Part shown: one piece after another, positions 9,189 to 16,647 of the stretch
Layout of the letters: each line of letters starts with the position of its first letter
Numbering within the stretch: position 1 is the first letter of the stretch
Assembly (NCBI GenBank): GCA_015852425.1
Contig: JAAAIG010000456.1
Span: 14,056 to 30,702 of the forward strand
Origin: Gryganskiella cystojenkinii
Lineage: Eukaryota; Mortierellomycota; Mortierellomycetes; Mortierellales; Mortierellaceae
DNA: 16,647 nucleotides
Direction: 5' to 3'
Program-made: the position numbers and the translations under genes
Notes under the pieces: generated by a model
What the model saw: only the letters and a program-made list of their open reading frames with translations
Database searches by the model: none
What the model was told of the DNA's origin: nothing

Positions 9189-11138
9189 CTACAATGTCAT
9201 TCCTGATGGTCGTTGAATAGCTCCGATTCGATGATAAACCGTCCTCGCTCGTGTGTACGGTTCAGCTGCCCACCAGATCTCGGCCATCTTTTGGCCCACT
9301 TCATTTCGTTCCTGAATGACGGCAGCACTCGATGAGAGCTGTTTCTGCCCTTGCCAAATCTCTGTCAGTCGCTCAAACGTCAGTTCCAACTCCTTTCGCT
9401 TGTGGATCGCCCTCGTCTTAGCGTCAGAGTCCTCCTGCATCTTGATGTTCTCATCCGGTAAGGGATCCTGGTAATGGTATGGAGTATGATCGTCGCCCTC
9501 ATAAGCCTTTGTACTCATCAGTTGATCCGGCGCCACAAACTCTTCCAGGTCCCTGCGACTGTTTGTAAACTTGATCTTGGCTCTGATCACGGGATCCAAC
9601 ATGGGTGAGATCATCTTCCAAAGAGCACCAAAAATCCAGGGGGCCTTGTGGACAACACAAACACCGAGTAGTTCAGGGTAACAAGCCTCTGCGGCGTGGA
9701 TAAAGAATTTGGTAGTAGGCCAGTCCTAGAAAGAGAAATACATTGAGTGTTGTTAATGCCATGCTTCGATATCCAAATCGAGCATGATAGACGCTAAAAA
9801 AACTCGACATTTACCATGTTGGACATGGAGAAAGAACTCATGTCAAAGACGACCGAAATGGTCTCGATCGGTGGGCGAAGCAGCATCCTAGCCGTTTCAA
9901 TAACGTAAATTGACAGCTTTTGAACCGCCTGATGACTCTGAGCATTCGGATTATGCAAACTTGGGTCCAGAAGACTGAACAAACACAAAAAAAAAAAAAC
10001 GAGTGTCAACAAATCATGCGTCCTGCAACACGATGGAAATATGCGCGAAGGCAAACAGTAAACGATCGTCAAAGAACCCTTGCATTTTCTCTCGCCACTT
10101 ACCACAAAGGTCGACCTTCGCGGTCATGACCCCGAAAGATGACCTTGCCATTCTTGAGTTGGTCCAGAAACCCGGGGTACTTTTGTTCTAAAGCCTCCTC
10201 ACCCTCAGTCACGACCTCGTCGACCCCCATGGTAATACGCCATTCCAAGGCCAGGATCAACATTTCCATGGCCTTTTCGACATTCCATTTACGAGCCCTT
10301 AGGAACCTCAGCACCGTCGTATCTGGATGCTCTGATTGAACAAACGCCCAGAATGCACTCTGGTACTCCGAGGGCGAGTACTTGAACGTGAATTTCTTGG
10401 CCGGTAGCCACGGTTTCAGTTTCGCAGCAGATCGTTTCAACGCCGCTGCGGCTGCAGCAGCTCCGCCGGGAAGAGACGATATCAGGGCATGACCACCTCC
10501 ACCGCCTCCGCCATTGCCATTGGAGTTCATAATGGGCGACGTCGCCCCATGGGGTGAAGAAGCAACGGAGGGTTGATAAAACGACTGACTGAGACGAGTT
10601 GGCGAGGCAGGTTGAGGACTAGAGTTTCTCTCAGTCGAAGGGTGATAGTTATTCCCAGAGCTTCCGGGACTCGTTGGCGCCATCAGTGGTGGGGGGGGAG
10701 AAGAGGCAGAGGATCCACGAGTAGGATGACGATGAAGAATATCATGATGGTGATGATGGTGGTCTCCATGTTCTGTAGCCGTAGTCGTAGTCGTGGTCGT
10801 GGGGGCACTGTAACTGCTGGAGCGACGAGGGTGGTTTGACAGGGGGTTCTTGGAAGACCCGGACGAGGGTTCCGAGTACCAGAGATGGAGTAAGAAACAC
10901 CAGATCTCTCCACTGTTTTTGTAAAAAGAGCAGGAGGGGAGGACAAAGCACGGAGCACAGCGTGGAAAAGTGGTTTTTTGCTTTGAGTTTCGTGACACAG
11001 TAAAAGGGCCTGACAAAGACACACAACGTGGGACAAATCGTTGGACAAGAAATTGTAAACAGCTTACAGAGCATCCCACTGGTCTGGGGCCAGGTTGCCG
11101 ACATGTCCTGTTGCTGGTTGTGCAGAGTGATGCTTCAT
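9189..11138 (-). CDS. CSR1: Csr1/Sfh2-like Sec14 (CRAL-TRIO) phosphatidylinositol-transfer protein
   Basis: The minus-strand exons are 11068-11138, 10103-10912, 9815-9974 and 9189-9725 (525 aa). The GT-AG introns are 10913-11067, 9975-10102 and 9726-9814. An in-frame TAA lies 9 nt before the ATG, with no AG between them. The short first exon gives GHVGNLAPDQWDA and joins LGEIWCFLLHLWYSEP, matching the yeast Csr1 N-terminus (IWTHLFHLW). Residues about 37-183 are low complexity, with runs of Thr, His, Pro, Gly and Ala. The CRAL-TRIO N domain (about 203-250) holds LRFLRARKWNVEKAMEML. The lipid-binding lobe holds REGRPLC, YVIETARMLL, FDMSSFSMSNMDW, YPELLGVCVVHKAPWIFG and LDPVIRAKIKF. The Glu of YPE and the Lys of AKIKF correspond to Sec14 phosphatidylinositol-head-group residues. 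It should exchange phosphoinositides between membranes. The C-terminus (TRAIHKRKEL, YTRARTVYHR) also follows Csr1. Confidence 0.93.
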
Positions 11139-11633
11139 GGTTATTTATGCTTTTAAAGAGAGATGAAGGGACGGAAAAAAAAAAGTCGCACAGAGGGAGG
11201 GAAGGGGGGACCTGCTGCGGTATTGCTAGGCGGAGATACAAATACGGACAGAAAGAAGGTGTGTGCTCGAAATGTAATTCTGTGAATGAACGAATGAATT
11301 CGAGTCAGTTAATGCAATCGATGGTGAGGACAAAAAGAAAGCTATTCGGGTAGAAGCAAAAGAAGAAATAAGAGTAGGAATAAGAAAAAGAGAGAGAGAA
11401 AGACAGGTTGCAACTGTGGCGTGAATGAGAATGAGAAGCAGAATGGGAATGACCCCAAAAAATATTGAAAAGTGAGACGAAATTGCAACTATCGTCAAGG
11501 GGCTCGGATCAACCAAATAAATCCAACAAGGATCCTTCCTCTCTGCCGTTGCTGCTGCATCCCCTTCCACCGCGACAGTTTTGCCTGTTGACCGTTTTTT
11601 ATATTTTTTATTTTTTATTTTTTTTCTGGACTC
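11139..11633. other. Intergenic: Csr1-like promoter and POT1-like terminator
   Basis: This 495-bp stretch is rich in purines on the plus strand, hence C/T-rich upstream of the Csr1-like ATG. That fits a fungal promoter and leader. A minus-strand ATAAATA lies just 5' of the ATG, too close to act as a normal TATA box. The T-rich block at 11595-11625 belongs to the POT1-like 3' end. No gene is seen. Confidence 0.45.
11607..11619 (-). terminator. Tandem polyadenylation signals of the POT1-like gene
   Basis: Two AATAAA hexamers on the minus strand (11614-11619 and 11607-11612) begin about 15 nt after the POT1-like stop codon, inside an A-rich stretch. The position is early but reasonable for a short 3'UTR. 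Confidence 0.5.
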
Positions 11634-13851
11634 CTAGAGGATCTTTGTATACATTAACGAACACTGAAATGCAGACTGCAGGAAATTCGACTCTTCCTGA
11701 GCATCATTCGCTGCTCTCTTGGTGTCCTGCCGACCCGATATATCCGTCGCCTTGCGTTTTTGAGCCATAGATTGAGTCATGTACGAGGATGAGCCTGTAG
11801 TCGACTCCTGATCAGATTCCTCTTGACTCGCATAGCCCGATGGGGATGAGAGCGACTTTGTCTCAAAGTGGGTAATCTCACCTCCGCCGACGATGGATAG
11901 GTCGCCTTTACGATGTCCTCGACCCATGCACTTGCAGTTGCACAGTTTGCACGTGCGCAGACAGCAGTGGATATAAGGCGCCGACCGTGAGATTTTGTCC
12001 GTGACACCAATGGTTGCGAGGCATTCCTTCAGCCTGATCAGTGCATTCTTGTTCTTGTAATAATTTGCTGGTGTGATGGCGTTTGTCAGCATAAGCTAGA
12101 AGTGACCAAGAACATAGATTTTGAGTCGCAGAAAATGACGGTGAGATGTGACCCACTGAAATCAAAGCGATTCAACTTACTGCCGAATCGTGGTCGAGTG
12201 AGGCGACGTAGGTCTGCTCGAACGCGTCAATCAGATGTAGTTTGAACTCAAACTCAAAAGTTATCATGTCTCTCAATCCACATTTAGGGCACATGGGACC
12301 AGCTTTATGATTACGATCAGGGCCAGTTCTGTGATTATGATAAAGGCAAAGATAAAACAGAAATGCAAAAGCAAGAAAAGAGCAACACGGAAAAAACGAG
12401 CAAAAAGTAAAAATCAGTCGGCGGGACTTTGGTCATTTCGTTCGATCTCAGGTCAGTGCCGTCCAGGTAATTCTGTCATTCCTTACCCATAGTCGTGCTT
12501 GCAGTTGGAGCATTTCGGCCGAGAAAAGTCGCGCATGTCCTCAGGACTGTAGCCTATAACCCGTACAGCTAATGATGCAAAATGAAGGCCTACGATATCC
12601 TCCGCCATGAGTCTCCTAACCTCATTCTTGACGCTGGTTTGCGATACGCAAGTCAGCCTATTGAGGGATTGACTTGGGGTCGGTTCACGGTCGGCAAGAA
12701 AGTCCTTTGTCCGCTTAGGCCTTGGCGATTCAATCTCAGGTTTGATTTTTGGCTCGGGCGAAGTCGAGGCCTTTCGTCGAGTCGAAGACGTCAAAAGCCG
12801 AGAATCGCCATCAGACTCTGGACGAAACTGTGGACGAGCCGTCGGCTTACTAGGTTGGGTCGAGGGGGTCAATGGCCGAGTATTTTCATCAGACTCTGGG
12901 TGGGGCTGCGACGAAGTCGTGCATTTACCGACGGCGTCTTCTGGTCGAGTACTTGAAGGGAGTACAGTCTTGTCAACACCACCAGACCGATTCAGTACTT
13001 GAGCACAAGTATGCGGTGCATTGGTGACTACACTCTGCGACCTGTTTGGGAGCCCGAGCGCGGTCGCTGTTGAGGACTGTGATGGAGACTGGGGCTGCTG
13101 TTTGTCGTCATGAATTGATCCCAACGTGGCTGCGCGTTCTTCGTGGAGTCGTTGAAGGTCCATATTGTATCTCACCTTGCGACTGTTTGGATTTCGAAAC
13201 AATGGTTAGTACCACGAGTTAATCCTCATGAACGTGGCTCGTCAAACCGAGGCCTGTGTTAAAAGATGAGGAGGGCCTTGATACGAACTTACTTCAACAC
13301 AGTTATTGCGAGAGGGTCGTCTTTGCTTAATATGGAGATGGGGTCCAATTCTCTCCGTCCTCTTCCATTCCATCCTCGCATCACCAGCTCAATATTTCCA
13401 TTGGTGTCTTTAGAGTTGACGTTCTTCAAAAATACAATGTCACCAGTCTTCACTCCGAGTGACTGGGCTGTCTCGATGTGTTCATCCCAAAGAGTGACCA
13501 AGATGGAGGCTCTTCCGAGTGGTTTAGTCTCGGTCTCGTAGATATAGGGCAGCATGGGGTGTTCGGTATAATCGGTGACAGCTAAGACGACATGTTTTTC
13601 GTAATAATAGATGGACAGGACCTACAGTTTGATATGTGATAAGTAGAGGCACGTTGTTCAGTGAGTCTGTCCGAAAAGGAGTGAAGAAGAAAAACGAGTG
13701 ATCACGATCACAATTTGCAGTTTCTGTTTACCTCGACCACAATGTCATAAAATCGACGGGGTTCTAGGTGACAGATTGCTCCTCGCTTTGGTATTGAGGA
13801 CCGTGGAGGAAGGTTTTTTGACAGGAGACTGATTTCCTGGCCAATGATCAT
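11634..13851 (-). CDS. POT1: POT1-like telomere single-strand-binding protein (starts at OB2; zinc-ribbon C-terminus)
   Basis: The minus-strand exons are 13732-13851, 13293-13621, 12487-13182, 12181-12328 and 11634-12095 (584 aa). The GT-AG introns are 13622-13731, 13183-13292, 12329-12486 and 12096-12180. An in-frame TAA lies 27 nt before the ATG. Residues about 33-150 form a POT1PC-like OB-fold: FYDIVVEVLSIYYYEKHVVL, AVTDYTEHP, then LWDEHIETAQSLGVKTGDIV and VNSKDTNGNIELVMRG, aligning with human POT1 OB2 (DNHVHVARSLKVGSF). A Ser/Pro/Thr-rich linker follows (about 165-330). Paired cysteines CSNC (374-377) and CPKC (395-398) suggest a zinc site, as in the C-terminal OB-fold of POT1. The segment LIRLKECLATIGVTDKISRS ending APYIHCCLRTC resembles the human POT1 end (YPWLECFIKSY). 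The protein should cap telomeric 3' overhangs with a TPP1-type partner. What is odd is that no first OB-fold is seen. Confidence 0.8.
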
Positions 13852-13909
13852 GTTGTTTTGGTGGCAAAGAAGGATTTATGTGAATGAAAATGTACAAAAG
13901 GATATTGGT

Positions 13910-13915
13910 GGCGCG
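13910..13915 (-). promoter_or_regulatory. GGCGCG element near the POT1-like start
   Basis: GGCGCG occurs within ggtggcgcgtgtaaa, about 60 bp upstream of the POT1-like ATG. It shares its core with the better TTTTGGCGCG site at 14066-14075. It may be a second G1/S-type site, but so short a motif could arise by chance. Confidence 0.25.
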
Positions 13916-13983
13916 TGTAAAATGAAGGGGGAGGCTGTGGAGGAGGATTAACTAGAGAATGAATTCAGGGAAGGATACTCGCT

Positions 13984-14034
13984 CTAAATGGTCTCAGAAG
14001 AAGAAGAAGTAGAAAGATTGACAGGAGATACCAT
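13984..14034 (-). other. Possible upstream ORF (16 codons) in the POT1-like leader
   Basis: An ATG at 14034 opens 16 codons rich in Ser and Thr and ends with TAG at 13984-13986, about 130 nt before the POT1-like ATG. If transcription starts further upstream, it would be a small uORF able to lower translation. It could equally lie outside the transcript. Confidence 0.25.
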
Positions 14035-14065
14035 CGTGAACAGATTGGAAAAGAAAAGCGTTGGC

Positions 14066-14075
14066 TTTTGGCGCG
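14066..14075. promoter_or_regulatory. E2F/MBF-like TTTTGGCGCG site upstream of the POT1-like gene
   Basis: TTTTGGCGCG fits the E2F consensus TTTSGCGC and resembles the cell-cycle boxes read by fungal SBF/MBF factors. It lies about 215 bp upstream of the POT1-like ATG, in the gap shared with the divergent small ORF. Together with GGCGCG at 13910-13915 and ACGCGT at 14275-14280 it suggests G1/S control. Binding is inferred only from the motif. Confidence 0.4.
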
Positions 14076-14320
14076 TCGAGGATGACAAGGAACCAGAAGG
14101 AGAAAAAAGCAGTCAAAAATAAGTTAAATCATAAATGGCAAAATAAGTCTCAAAACTATTATTGTGCGTTTCACTCAAAAGTCTTTAAAAATTAAAGACC
14201 GGCTCAATTTCAAGAGGGCCAAAAAACGTGATTTTTTATGTTTGCGCGTGTGGCTTAGAAATCAAGCACTGTGGACGCGTTTTGATTAAAAAAATCAACT
14301 CAGACGCCTCGAGTTGGTCA

Positions 14321-14590
14321 ATGCAACTCTTTTCCTCCATTGCTTTCGACCTCATGGGTGTCATTAAGCGGCGTCAAACGCCAATGACGTTGAACGAAAT
14401 GAATGGCATCATCAACCTTCTTAATCATTTCGACCCATCTCTCAAACCCGGTATTCCTCCAAAGTTCCCAAAAACGAGGGGAGAGTTAGCTGCAATACTC
14501 GGGATAAGGAATAGCCTAGCGCAAGAGATCCTCGACAGCAGAGTGAGCCGCCAGCCACTTTCTTCTGTTGGTCGTCAGGCATCAGGATAG
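14321..14590 (+). CDS. Unrecognised small ORF, 89 aa (possible orphan gene or 5' exon)
   Basis: The ORF starts at the first in-frame ATG (14321); the frame is open back to about 14228. The product has 89 residues and resembles no family I know. It contains a predicted helical, partly hydrophobic start (LFSSIAFDLMGVI), then MTLNEMNGIINLLNHFDPSL, a basic Pro/Lys-rich turn (GIPPKFPKTRG) and ELAAILGIRNSLAQEIL. The composition is less biased than in shadow frames, which is the main reason to list it. A donor-like aga|gtgagc near 14541 and an acceptor-like catcag near 14586 could link it to a second open segment reaching 14810. It lies divergent to the POT1-like gene across a gap of about 470 bp. 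It could also be spurious, as there is no homology or transcript support. Confidence 0.28.
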   Translation: MQLFSSIAFDLMGVIKRRQTPMTLNEMNGIINLLNHFDPSLKPGIPPKFPKTRGELAAILGIRNSLAQEILDSRVSRQPLSSVGRQASG

Positions 14591-15972
14591 ACCAAAAAGA
14601 TCGATCCTCACTTTTCGATGGCCGCTGACGCGTTATTCAGATACTTCACTGGATCGAATTTTGCTTGATATTCTTACCAATGATATTGAACTGAGAATAT
14701 CTCATCTCATTTTTTTTTTTGACCGGAGCCACCATCGCAACATCTTGTTTGTACCACCAAGAACATTATTCCAAAGTATCGAAGGAAGAGAGTCCCGGAA
14801 ACTCGAATAAAAGATCGAAGAAGATGGTGAAGAGGAAACTCGATTAAAAAAATAAAAAAAATCGCCACCAGGAATAATTTTTATCTGGGTTCCAAAAATG
14901 GCAGTTCGCAAAATGCGTTTCCTTTTGTGTTTCTGTCCATATCTCTCCCTCCAAGATTGACACAATGGTTATGCGAACATGTATTGTAGCCTTCAACATT
15001 AAGAACAACATCCTTTTTTCCGTTAGTCTCTATCTGTTTTATTATTGACTCAAATCATTTTCTGAAAATGCGCCCTCTTGGTTTATAATAAGCCGTGCTC
15101 GAATTCAATCCTAGAGATATGGCAATTCACTATACACTGGATGTCAATCAAGGCGTCAATACCTTTAAAAATGGCTGATCCACTGCGTCCCAAGTCCAAC
15201 ATCGGCATGGTAGGTTGGAGTGACATAACTGGAGAGTCTTTGAAAAATCATATCTCATCTTCCAGGCGCCTTATTGTCAAAGAAGTGTGTTCTATATGAT
15301 GATGACTTAAACTTCCTTAGAAGAACGAAAATAAAACAGGCAATCCAGAATATGTTCACTCCCATCTGCCACAAGATCCTGTCGGCCAATGTCCGTCATT
15401 ACTCTCCTCGATCCAAGGCTGAGATTGTGTTTAAATAGATTGATGTTAAACCAGTAGAAGAATAGACGAGTCTATAGATATTTCGGATCAATGAAAAAAC
15501 GCAATGTCGACAAAGGTCGCACCATCGGTGATTTTAAGGGCTTTTTCCTAGAATAAAGGATAGCATATGTTAGCGCGTTTCTTCCATTTGCACAGAAAGA
15601 GTTGTATGAGTACCATGTGTTCCATTGCTCCAAGCAAGAGCTTTTCGACATCCTTGCGGGCTGCAAGATCATGAAGGTTATTCGTCACACGTATTCGTTT
15701 CCGTCATCAGGAACGGTGACCTTATCAGGCATGCTGTCGCCAGGTATAGTGTCCACGAAGCATTCTTGACTGTCGGTCTTTGGAATAATCGACCGAAATG
15801 GTATCTAATGCTAGTGTAAAGAGATGGAGTGCAGAGGTTAGGGAACATGGAGGGGAGATTCTTTTTTAATTCTTCAGGAAGGAAGAAAAATCGCGGTGGG
15901 TTTCGCTGAGCTTACTGTACTACACACTCTGAGAACTAGTTTACACCGAAAGGGGAAAGGGCTACGTAATGC
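14591..15972. other. Gene-poor, A/T-rich region without recognisable genes
   Basis: This stretch of about 1.4 kb has only short, frame-broken ORFs on both strands. Two pieces look slightly more protein-like than chance. One is a plus-strand frame near 15170-15299 (MADPLRPKSNIGMVGWSDIT). The other is a minus-strand frame near 15551-15695 (LAARKDVEKLLLGAMEHMV), with an adjacent minus-strand frame upstream (FVDTIPGDSMPDKVTVPDDG, about 15690-15780). They may be remains of a dead gene. I could not assign them to a family, and I see no tRNA, repeat array or intact ORF. Confidence 0.35.
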
Positions 15973-16003
15973 TTGTTTTTTTTATGTTTTTTTATGTTTT
16001 TTG
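15973..16003 (-). repeat. A-rich tandem tail (AAAAAAACAT-type) at the 3' end of the LINE remnant
   Basis: Read on the minus strand, the block consists of A runs of six to eight bases separated by CAT or C, roughly three copies of a 10-bp unit. The stop codon of the LINE-derived frame (TAA) lies within it. Such short tandem or A-rich tails typically end non-LTR retrotransposons, where reverse transcription begins. Confidence 0.5.
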
Positions 16004-16608
16004 AGAGCGATTTGGCTGTTGACCGAGTAAGAGAGCTACATGATCTTGCACGGTTTCTTGAAAGTGATGGGACCAATGTTGATTCCAGATTCCTAGGGCG
16101 ATTGTAGAGACAAAATGTGGAAGCGAGAGTATACTGTTGGGCTTCATGGCGATCCGGTGGGGAACCGTTGACAACAGAGACAGAATAGATTAAGCTAGCG
16201 TATCTTGCCCTACTGTCGATTTGGCGGGACAGGTAACCAACAAATGTTCCTGATTCTCGATCTCGTCACACTCGAGGCACAGAGGGGAATGGCACGTACT
16301 TGGCATCATCCGGCGGAGGCTTGCCTTGCAGCTCATCTTGGAGTCTAAAAAACGCCAGCGTATCCTGCGAAATAGCTGAGGGACTAGAACCTTCTAGAAC
16401 TCGGTCCAGAAGCGGTGTTGTCACTTACTGCACGGTATCTGACGTATTTGTATATGGTTGTTGGCGTAAGAGCTTCTTTTTTCATATTGCCGAGCGTGTT
16501 TGATCCAATTGGTCCTTGTCCACAGGGGACGGGAGGAAAGGGATTAGTAGCACCTGGTACGAATATGGGTGAAAAGATGGTGTACAGCCTTGAGAGGTCG
16601 GAGAGCAA
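15973..16608 (-). mobile_element. Decayed LINE (non-LTR retrotransposon) C-terminus with zf-RVT-like zinc-binding region
   Basis: On the minus strand three reading-frame pieces in a row resemble the end of a LINE ORF2. The first (about 16384-16608) contains ALTPTTIYKYVRYRA, like the start of the RT zinc-binding region. After a frame change near 16390 comes LFRRIRWRFLDSKMSCKASL, then CHSPLCLECDEIENQEHLLV followed by TCPAKS. This is the Cys/His pattern of zf-RVT (C..C..E..HLL..CP) and spans about 16220-16380. After an in-frame TAA the same frame continues as LLSTVPHRIAMKPNSILSLP and NQHWSHHFQETVQDHVALLL, ending in the A-rich tail. At least one frameshift and two in-frame stops show that it is dead. 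The reverse transcriptase core must lie beyond the window or be lost. The family is inferred from the motif alone. Confidence 0.6.
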
Positions 16609-16647
16609 GCCATTGCCGACGGTTATGAGGGTCCAGAACTGCCGATA
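16609..16647. other. Window edge, probably continuing LINE remnant
   Basis: The frame of the LINE-derived piece stays open into these last bases on the minus strand. The stretch is too short to identify alone. Confidence 0.3.

Noticed and set aside
10573..10839. An Arg/Met-rich plus-strand frame.
   Set aside because: It is an antisense reading of the His/Thr/Pro low-complexity block of the Csr1-like gene.
11139..11241. Starting the Csr1-like protein at the upstream ATG near 11241.
   Set aside because: That reading runs through the intron and lacks the conserved N-terminus. The spliced start at 11138 restores the family sequence and has an in-frame stop before it.
12582..13002. Plus-strand open frames across the POT1-like linker.
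   Set aside because: They are shadows of the Ser/Pro-rich linker in exon 3. The composition mirrors the coding strand, and no motifs are present.
1..16647. CRISPR array, biosynthetic gene cluster, toxin module or telomeric repeat tract.
   Set aside because: No regularly spaced repeats, no cluster-type enzymes and no (TTAGGG)n-like arrays are visible. The genes are eukaryotic housekeeping genes with introns.

Overview
This window comes from a eukaryotic nuclear genome and most probably from an early-diverging fungus of the Mucoromycota/Mortierellomycotina type. The evidence is short GT-AG introns (mostly 85-200 bp), pyrimidine- and poly-T-rich introns and flanks, closely packed genes, fungal-type orthologues (Csr1/Sec14, Cce1/Ydc2, Msd1/SSX2IP, Egd1) and a decayed LINE. 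The lineage is inferred from gene content and style, not from a database search. I rebuilt the gene models by choosing splice sites that restore both frame and family-conserved sequence. Every complete model sums to a whole number of codons.

Layout. (1) At 27-1400 (+) lies the 3' part of a mitochondrial pyruvate/branched-chain dehydrogenase kinase, cut by the window edge. (2) At 1858-5626 (+) is an eight-exon SSX2IP/Msd1 (ADIP) family protein, which anchors microtubules at the spindle pole, with a very long disordered tail. (3) At 5834-6449 (-) is the beta subunit of the nascent-polypeptide-associated complex, convergent with gene 2 and probably preceded by a long 5'UTR intron. (4) At 7167-9082 (-) is a Cce1/Ydc2-type mitochondrial Holliday-junction resolvase with a SAP-like segment and a probable mitochondrial presequence. 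(5) At 9189-11138 (-) is a Csr1-like Sec14 (CRAL-TRIO) lipid-transfer protein. Only 106 bp separate its stop codon from the start of gene 4. (6) At 11634-13851 (-) is a POT1-like telomere protein that starts at the second OB-fold. (7) From about 13.9 to 16.65 kb the sequence is gene-poor: a possible divergent promoter with G1/S-type GGCGCG sites, an unrecognised small ORF, about 1.4 kb without recognisable genes, and a frameshifted LINE C-terminus ending in an A-rich tandem tail.

The genes look like ordinary housekeeping neighbours, not a co-functional cluster. I see no CRISPR array, tRNA, rRNA or biosynthetic cluster, and no convincing new multi-gene system. The most interesting points are the POT1 homologue that seems to lack its first OB-fold, the lineage-specific insertions in the kinase lid and in the Csr1 N-terminus, and the roughly 500-residue tail on the SSX2IP/Msd1 homologue.
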